Shown piece after piece: positions 5,927 to 8,716 of a DNA stretch of 8,716 bases. The position numbers and the translations under genes were made by a program. Under the pieces are notes generated by a model, which saw only the letters and a list, made by a program, of their open reading frames with translations, was not told where the DNA came from and made no database searches. The DNA comes from Candidatus Nitrosopumilus sp. (GTDB lineage Archaea; Thermoproteota; Nitrososphaeria; Nitrososphaerales; Nitrosopumilaceae), in assembly GCA_013043295.1 (NCBI GenBank), contig JABDOO010000001.1, positions 1 to 8,716 on the forward strand, in the 5' to 3' direction. Each line of letters begins with the position of its first letter. The first letter of the stretch is position 1.

Positions 5927-5949
5927 TCTAAATTATAGCAATCTAAATT
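5927..5949 (+). promoter_or_regulatory. ilvD promoter with 8-bp direct repeat
   Basis: The TATA-like TAAATTATA (5929-5937) is centred 26 nt before the ATG at 5959, so ilvD is probably leaderless. TCTAAATT occurs twice, at 5927-5934 (overlapping the box) and 5942-5949, offset by 15 bp. The repeat could be a regulator site or chance in AT-rich DNA. Confidence 0.45.
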
Positions 5950-5958
5950 TGACATGTT

Positions 5959-7632
5959 ATGGAAATATCTAGTAAAAATGTTGTAGGAGGAACAGCACGT
6001 TCTCCACACAGAGCAATGTACAAAGCTATGGGACTAGATGATAACGATCTTAGTAAACCATTCATCGGAGTATGTCATACAGGAAATGAGGCAACACCAT
6101 GCAATATTTTGTTACCAACATTGGCAGAAGAGGCAAAAAGAGGAGTAGCAGAAAATGGAGCAACACCAAGAATATTTTCAACAATAGCAGTAAGTGACGG
6201 AATTGCCATGGGGCATGAAGGAATGAAATCATCTTTGATATCACGTGAAGTAATTGCAGATTCAATAGAACTAATGGTCAGAGCACATCAGTATGATGGA
6301 ATTGTAGGAATTGCAGGGTGTGATAAAAGTTTACCAGGAACAATGATGGCAATGGCCAGACTCAATCTACCATCAGTCTTTGTGTATGGAGGAACAATAA
6401 TGCCAGGAATTCTGGATGGTAAAGAGCTTACAGTTGTAGATGTTTATGAAGCAGTTGGAGCATATGATGCAGGTCAAATTTCTCTAGAGATGTTAAAAAA
6501 TATTGAAAATACAGCATGTCCAAGTTCAGGTTCATGTGGCGGCATGTTTACTGCAAATACAATGGCATCGATTTCAGAAGCTATCGGATTAGCCTTGCCT
6601 GGAAGTGCAAGTCCTCCTGCTGAAGATGACCGTAGAAACAAAATGGTTTATGACACAGGAGCAGCATGTGCCAAATTATTAGAATTAAACATCAAACCAA
6701 GAGACATCATGACCTATGAAGCATTTGAGAATTCAATTGTAATGCTAAATGCTGTTGGAGGTTCAACAAATGGAATTTTACATCTATTATCAATGGCTAA
6801 TGAAGCTAGAATAAAATTAACTTATGATGATTTTGAAAGAATTAGAAAAAAGACACCACATATTGCAGATATGAAGCCAGGAGGAAATTATGTAATGAAC
6901 AGTCTTGATAAAATCGGAGGAATCCCATTTGTTCTAAAAAAATTAGCAGATAAAGGATTACTTAATGGAAATTGTATTACAGTAACTGGAAAAACATTAC
7001 AGCAAAATCTAGATTCAATGAAAATTCCTGAACCAGAACAATCAATCATCAGACCAATTGAAAATCCCCTACATTCAGTAGGTACTGCTGTAGTTCTCAA
7101 AGGAAGTCTTGCTCCAGAAGGAGCAGTAATCAAAACAGCAGGTGTTGAAATGACAAAATTTACTGGCAAAGCCAAAGTCTTCGATAGAGAAGAGTACGCC
7201 TTTGATGCAGTTGCCAAAGGAGATGTGGAAGAAGGCAATGTCGTTGTAATTAGATATGAGGGGCCTAAAGGCGGACCAGGCATGAGAGAAATGCTTGCCA
7301 CAACTGCAGCTCTGGTAGGACAAGGTTTAGGTAAAAAAGTAGCAATGGTAACAGATGGAAGGTTTTCAGGTGGAACTAGAGGATTCATGGTAGGTCATGT
7401 TGCACCTGAAGCATATGTTGGAGGCCCCATCGCATTAATCCAAGATGGAGATGAAATTACAATAGATACAGAAACCTCTGTAATTGATTTGCATGTATCA
7501 GAAGAAGAGATGGCAAAAAGAAAACAACAATGGAAGAAACCCGAACCTAACTATACTTCTGGAGCTCTTGCAAAATATGCAACACTTGTAGGCTCTGCAG
7601 CACAGGGCGCAATAACAACTGCAAATCCATAA
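5959..7632 (+). CDS. ilvD: Dihydroxy-acid dehydratase
   Basis: A 557-aa protein, full length for the IlvD/Edd family. It dehydrates 2,3-dihydroxy-isovalerate and 2,3-dihydroxy-3-methylvalerate to the 2-keto acids, the third common step of valine and isoleucine synthesis and a supplier of leucine and pantothenate precursors. Three cysteines placed as [2Fe-2S] ligands are visible: Cys48 (EATPCN), Cys121 (AGCDKSLPG) and Cys193 (SGSCGGMFTANTM). Lys123 is the residue carbamylated to bind Mg2+, with Asp80 and Glu444 (GMREML) as further metal ligands. Ser470 in DGRFSGGTRG is the expected catalytic base. The motifs fit DHAD better than the 4Fe-4S phosphogluconate dehydratase, though related sugar-acid dehydratases share the fold. 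No other ilv gene is in the window. It stands alone with its own promoter and is divergent from the zinc-ribbon gene. Confidence 0.97.
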   Translation: MEISSKNVVGGTARSPHRAMYKAMGLDDNDLSKPFIGVCHTGNEATPCNILLPTLAEEAKRGVAENGATPRIFSTIAVSDGIAMGHEGMKSSLISREVIADSIELMVRAHQYDGIVGIAGCDKSLPGTMMAMARLNLPSVFVYGGTIMPGILDGKELTVVDVYEAVGAYDAGQISLEMLKNIENTACPSSGSCGGMFTANTMASISEAIGLALPGSASPPAEDDRRNKMVYDTGAACAKLLELNIKPRDIMTYEAFENSIVMLNAVGGSTNGILHLLSMANEARIKLTYDDFERIRKKTPHIADMKPGGNYVMNSLDKIGGIPFVLKKLADKGLLNGNCITVTGKTLQQNLDSMKIPEPEQSIIRPIENPLHSVGTAVVLKGSLAPEGAVIKTAGVEMTKFTGKAKVFDREEYAFDAVAKGDVEEGNVVVIRYEGPKGGPGMREMLATTAALVGQGLGKKVAMVTDGRFSGGTRGFMVGHVAPEAYVGGPIALIQDGDEITIDTETSVIDLHVSEEEMAKRKQQWKKPEPNYTSGALAKYATLVGSAAQGAITTANP

Positions 7633-7658
7633 GAAGAACAATTTATCCACAAGCTTTA

Positions 7659-7672
7659 TAGATCGCGATCTA
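7659..7672. repeat. 14-bp perfect palindrome
   Basis: TAGATCGCGATCTA is identical to its reverse complement, and its GC-rich core GATCGCGATC stands out from the AT-rich surroundings. It lies 27 bp after the ilvD stop. It is probably a protein-binding site or a methylation target (GATC twice); its function is unknown. Confidence 0.6.
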
Positions 7673-7686
7673 GAAGAATTTCTAGA
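7669..7686. repeat. 7-4-7 hairpin, TCTAGAA-GAAT-TTCTAGA
   Basis: A perfect 7-bp stem with a 4-nt loop. Its left arm shares four bases with the right half of the preceding palindrome (7659-7672). Its right arm abuts the next dyad, so the structures compete for the same bases. Confidence 0.5.
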
Positions 7687-7733
7687 GATAACAGGAAAAA
7701 AATAAAATCATGCTTTACAAATTACTGTTATCT
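7686..7733. repeat. 9-bp dyad AGATAACAG / CTGTTATCT with 30-nt loop
   Basis: AGATAACAG (7686-7694) pairs perfectly with CTGTTATCT (7725-7733). TAG (7683-7685) can extend the stem with CTA (7735-7737) if A7734 is bulged. The loop is A-rich. The 9-mer CTGTTATCT recurs at 8070-8078. Confidence 0.5.
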
Positions 7734-7744
7734 ACTAAAGACAG

Positions 7745-7891
7745 ATGAGTTCAAGGTTGTTGCCGTATGATAAAAAAATCAACTGTATGTATAATTACGA
7801 TATCTGTAATGTCCAACAGATATGGAATATCAAAAAAGGAAAAAAGATTCTAACAAAAATCGCTAATTCTAATCAGATTTATTTTTTTTAA
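7745..7891 (+). CDS. Doubtful 48-aa ORF
   Basis: ATG followed by 47 sense codons and TAA. The product starts MSSRLLPYDKKIN, has Cys14 and Cys21, and ends in aromatic and hydrophobic residues. A TATA-like stretch (TTTACAAAT, 7714-7722) is about 27 nt upstream. Against it are codons unusual for the neighbourhood (AGG, CCG), a dyad at 7800-7823 inside it, and a 23-bp tail overlap with the better-supported minus-strand gene at 7869-8021. It may instead be non-coding or a short untranslated RNA. Confidence 0.2.
   Translation: MSSRLLPYDKKINCMYNYDICNVQQIWNIKKGKKILTKIANSNQIYFF
7800..7823. repeat. 8-8-8 dyad ATATCTGT / ACAGATAT
   Basis: ATATCTGT (7800-7807) and ACAGATAT (7816-7823) form a perfect dyad around an 8-nt spacer. 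The core, ATCTGT-N8-ACAGAT, is exactly the arrangement also found at 8068-8087, which suggests a shared binding protein. Confidence 0.5.
7832..7845 (-). terminator. Double T6 tract downstream of the 50-aa gene
   Basis: The minus strand reads T6-CC-T6, beginning about 24 nt after the stop codon at 7869. This is a typical archaeal oligo-T terminator and supports transcription of the minus-strand small gene as its own unit. Confidence 0.45.
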
Positions 7892-8021
7892 ACTCTTGAC
7901 GTCTTTTCTGTCTATTGCCGCCACCAATATTATGGCCATGAGGTAATTTCTTAGTCATAGCAATTATTCCCTTATCGTTCATGTATACCTTTGTAGTTTC
8001 AATTTCAAAATGGTCAATCAT
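7869..8021 (-). CDS. Conserved-looking 50-aa basic protein
   Basis: A complete 50-codon frame, ATG 8021 to TAG 7869. The product has an acidic, strand-like first part (MIDHFEIETTKVYMNDKG), then a basic half containing KKLPHGHNIGGGN (24-36) and RQKRRQEFKKNKSD (37-50). The Gly-rich turn next to HGH and the Arg/Lys-rich tail look like a nucleic-acid or ribosome-associated mini-protein, but I do not recognise a family. Support comes from an ATG start, a TATA-like element (ATTAAA, 8046-8051) about 27 nt upstream, an oligo-T terminator just downstream, and a clearly non-random sequence. Its short length makes it easy to miss. It is divergent from the 69-aa gene at 8130. Confidence 0.65.
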   Translation of the reverse strand: MIDHFEIETTKVYMNDKGIIAMTKKLPHGHNIGGGNRQKRRQEFKKNKSD

Positions 8022-8045
8022 CTAAGATTTGAGCCTAGAATTTCC

Positions 8046-8051
8046 ATTAAA
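8046..8051 (-). promoter_or_regulatory. TATA-like box of the 50-aa gene
   Basis: The minus strand reads TTTAAT, centred about 27 nt upstream of the ATG at 8021, which would give a leaderless mRNA. Confidence 0.4.
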
Positions 8052-8067
8052 GGTATTTTTTTAAGTG

Positions 8068-8087
8068 ATCTGTTATCTTCTACAGAT
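8068..8087. promoter_or_regulatory. Dyad ATCTGT-N8-ACAGAT abutting a TATA box
   Basis: ATCTGT (8068-8073) and ACAGAT (8082-8087) flank 8 nt. The dyad ends immediately before the strong TATA box TTTATAAAA (8088-8096) and lies between two divergent small genes. It has the same core and spacing as the dyad at 7800-7823 and shares CTGTTATCT with 7725-7733. It is a likely transcription-factor site. Confidence 0.5.
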
Positions 8088-8096
8088 TTTATAAAA
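8088..8096 (+). promoter_or_regulatory. TATA box of the 69-aa gene
   Basis: TTTATAAAA is the best TATA match in the window. It predicts a start near 8118 and a leader of about 12 nt before the ATG at 8130. TTTTTAACC (8100-8108) is an alternative that would make the gene leaderless. Confidence 0.5.
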
Positions 8097-8129
8097 AGTG
8101 TTTTTAACCACACAGGCTAAATTAAAAAT

Positions 8130-8339
8130 ATGAATTTAGAAGAAGTTGTTAAAAAATTAAAGGAAACAAACGATGAACAAAAAATAAATCTAGAGCAATT
8201 ACATGAACAATTTAATGATCTTAGAGCAGATGAAAGATATGCCAATTTACCAATGGATGAATTAGAAGAATTATTTTTAAATTATCTTAGAACATGGATT
8301 AAAACTAATTCAGAGATTTTAGAGTTGTTAGAAAAATGA
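8130..8339 (+). CDS. Small acidic helical hypothetical protein
   Basis: A 69-aa protein that I cannot assign to a family. It is very rich in Glu, Leu, Asn and Lys. It has two probable amphipathic helices: the first (about 1-33) has heptad-like Leu/Val/Ile spacing that could form a coiled coil, and the second runs from PMDELEELFLNYLRTWIKT (41-59) to the C-terminus. There are no cysteines, no membrane segment and no catalytic motif, so it is probably a soluble, cytoplasmic, protein-binding factor. Its promoter carries the best TATA box in the window, with a dyad directly upstream, so it is likely regulated together with or against the divergent 50-aa gene. Confidence 0.7.
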   Translation: MNLEEVVKKLKETNDEQKINLEQLHEQFNDLRADERYANLPMDELEELFLNYLRTWIKTNSEILELLEK

Positions 8340-8352
8340 AATTCCAAATCAG

Positions 8353-8362
8353 TATACTTAAG
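8353..8362 (+). promoter_or_regulatory. TATA box of the 70-aa membrane protein gene
   Basis: TATACTTAAG is centred about 28 nt upstream of the ATG at 8386 and implies a leaderless mRNA. It overlaps the 8-bp palindrome ACTTAAGT (8356-8363). Confidence 0.45.
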
Positions 8363-8385
8363 TTTGAAATTAACAAATAAAAAGA

Positions 8386-8598
8386 ATGGACATTTACTCT
8401 AGCAAGTTTGCCATAATAATTATAATTGCACTTGTCAGTATTCTATCCTTGCAGGTTATGACAAATAGCAACAATACCAGTCAGATGATAGATTCCCAAA
8501 CATGTGAATTATACGTTATAGATACCCAAATTAATGCAAAACAATACCTCAACGAATTTGATGAAAAATGCCTAGATTTCAAAAATCTAAATCCATAG
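8386..8598 (+). CDS. Small membrane-anchored protein with two cysteines
   Basis: A 70-aa protein I do not recognise. Residues about 8-24 (FAIIIIIALVSILSLQV) form a signal anchor or uncleaved signal peptide. The remaining ~45 residues, probably outside the cytoplasm, contain Cys40 (SQTCELYV) and Cys62 (DEKCLDF), which could form a disulfide. There is no lipobox. The gene has its own TATA box and lies 46 bp after the 69-aa gene, so it is probably a separate transcript. It could be a client of a DsbA-type oxidase such as the one at 2324-2968, but that is speculation. Confidence 0.65.
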   Translation: MDIYSSKFAIIIIIALVSILSLQVMTNSNNTSQMIDSQTCELYVIDTQINAKQYLNEFDEKCLDFKNLNP

Positions 8599-8602
8599 AA
8601 AA

Positions 8603-8610
8603 TTAATTAA
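8603..8610 (+). promoter_or_regulatory. TATA box of the gene cut by the window end
   Basis: TTAATTAA is centred about 27 nt upstream of the ATG at 8633, matching the leaderless spacing of the other genes. Confidence 0.4.
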
Positions 8611-8632
8611 TGTACCTAAAAGCACCAAATTC

Positions 8633-8716
8633 ATGGATGGGCCATCTGAGATTAATTCAGTATTTTGGAATGAAGAAAAAAAATCATGGGACTATAAAAT
8701 AATTAAAGTTGATGAA
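8633..8716 (+). CDS. Start of an unidentified gene, cut by the window edge
   Basis: ATG at 8633 followed by 27 open codons running off the right edge. The visible product starts MDGPSEINSVFWNEEKK and ends KIIKVDE, which is soluble-looking with no signal peptide or domain motif yet visible. A TATA-like TTAATTAA at the expected distance supports the start. A competing 30-codon frame from the ATG at 8610 closes before the edge and has no suitably placed promoter. Confidence 0.5.
   Translation, partial: MDGPSEINSVFWNEEKKSWDYKIIKVDE

Larger units (their letters stand above)
7633..7868. other. Intergenic tract rich in inverted repeats, no confident gene
   Basis: This is the longest stretch without a confident gene. 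It holds a 14-bp palindrome, a short hairpin and a 9-bp dyad in sequence (7659-7733), another 8-bp dyad (7800-7823), a weak TATA-like CTTTATAG (7654-7661) and a doubtful 48-aa plus-strand ORF (7745-7891). No tRNA or other known RNA fold was recognised. No oligo-T tract follows the hairpins, so they do not look like a terminator for ilvD. Confidence 0.7.

Noticed and set aside
6888..7388. Long minus-strand open frame of 166 codons within ilvD
   Set aside because: It lies wholly inside a gene with all catalytic motifs intact on the plus strand; the product is low-complexity and has no domain. It is a shadow frame.
7741..7775. Possible tRNA-like element (GAGTTCAAGG resembling a T-arm)
   Set aside because: No acceptor stem, anticodon arm or D-arm can be paired around it.
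8610..8702. 30-codon plus-strand frame starting MYLKAPNSW
   Set aside because: The overlapping frame from 8633 stays open to the window edge and has the TATA box at the right distance; this one starts at the box itself.

Overview
The window is an AT-rich, gene-dense archaeal chromosome segment, most likely from an ammonia-oxidising thaumarchaeon of the Nitrosopumilus/Nitrosarchaeum type. The evidence for an archaeon is an aRF1-type release factor with GTx, NIKS-type, YxCxxxF and GGQ motifs, TATA-like boxes centred about 24-29 nt upstream of most start codons, and almost no Shine-Dalgarno sequences. The thaumarchaeal assignment rests on overall protein character and is inference. I see no tRNA, rRNA, CRISPR array, insertion sequence or prophage.

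Layout, left to right. 5-334 (-) is a small winged-helix regulator. 427-1362 (-) is a cbtB-cbtA pair for a predicted cobalt transporter. Divergent from it is a response regulator (1507-2283, +) whose receiver domain is C-terminal and whose TATA-like box lies inside a perfect inverted repeat. Next come a membrane-anchored DsbA-like thiol oxidoreductase (2324-2968, +) and peptide chain release factor aRF1 (3021-4301, +). The end of aRF1 overlaps by 8 bp the end of a convergent HIT-family hydrolase (4294-4698, -). A small Cys-rich ORF (4806-4994, -) lies back to back with a His-rich single-pass membrane protein (5059-5655, +), which converges on a small double-CxxC zinc-ribbon protein (5661-5861, -). 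The zinc-ribbon gene is divergent from ilvD (5959-7632, +).

The right end (7633-8716) is the least explained part. It has an intergenic tract full of inverted repeats (14-bp palindrome, 7-4-7 hairpin, 9-30-9 dyad) and a family of CTGT/ACAG dyads. It also holds a 50-aa gene on the minus strand (7869-8021) that is easy to miss, a doubtful 48-aa ORF on plus (7745-7891), two small leaderless orphan genes (8130-8339; 8386-8598, membrane-anchored with two cysteines), and the first 28 codons of a further gene cut by the window edge (8633-8716).

The genes are mostly single-gene transcription units with their own promoters, and cbtBA is the only clear operon. Functions are housekeeping (translation termination, branched-chain amino acid synthesis, cobalt supply for cobalamin, extracytoplasmic disulfide chemistry) plus small lineage-type proteins. 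I found no coherent new multi-gene system. The best leads are the dyad family around 7686-8087, the TATA-embedding dyad at 1443-1466, the new 50-aa gene and the His-motif membrane protein.
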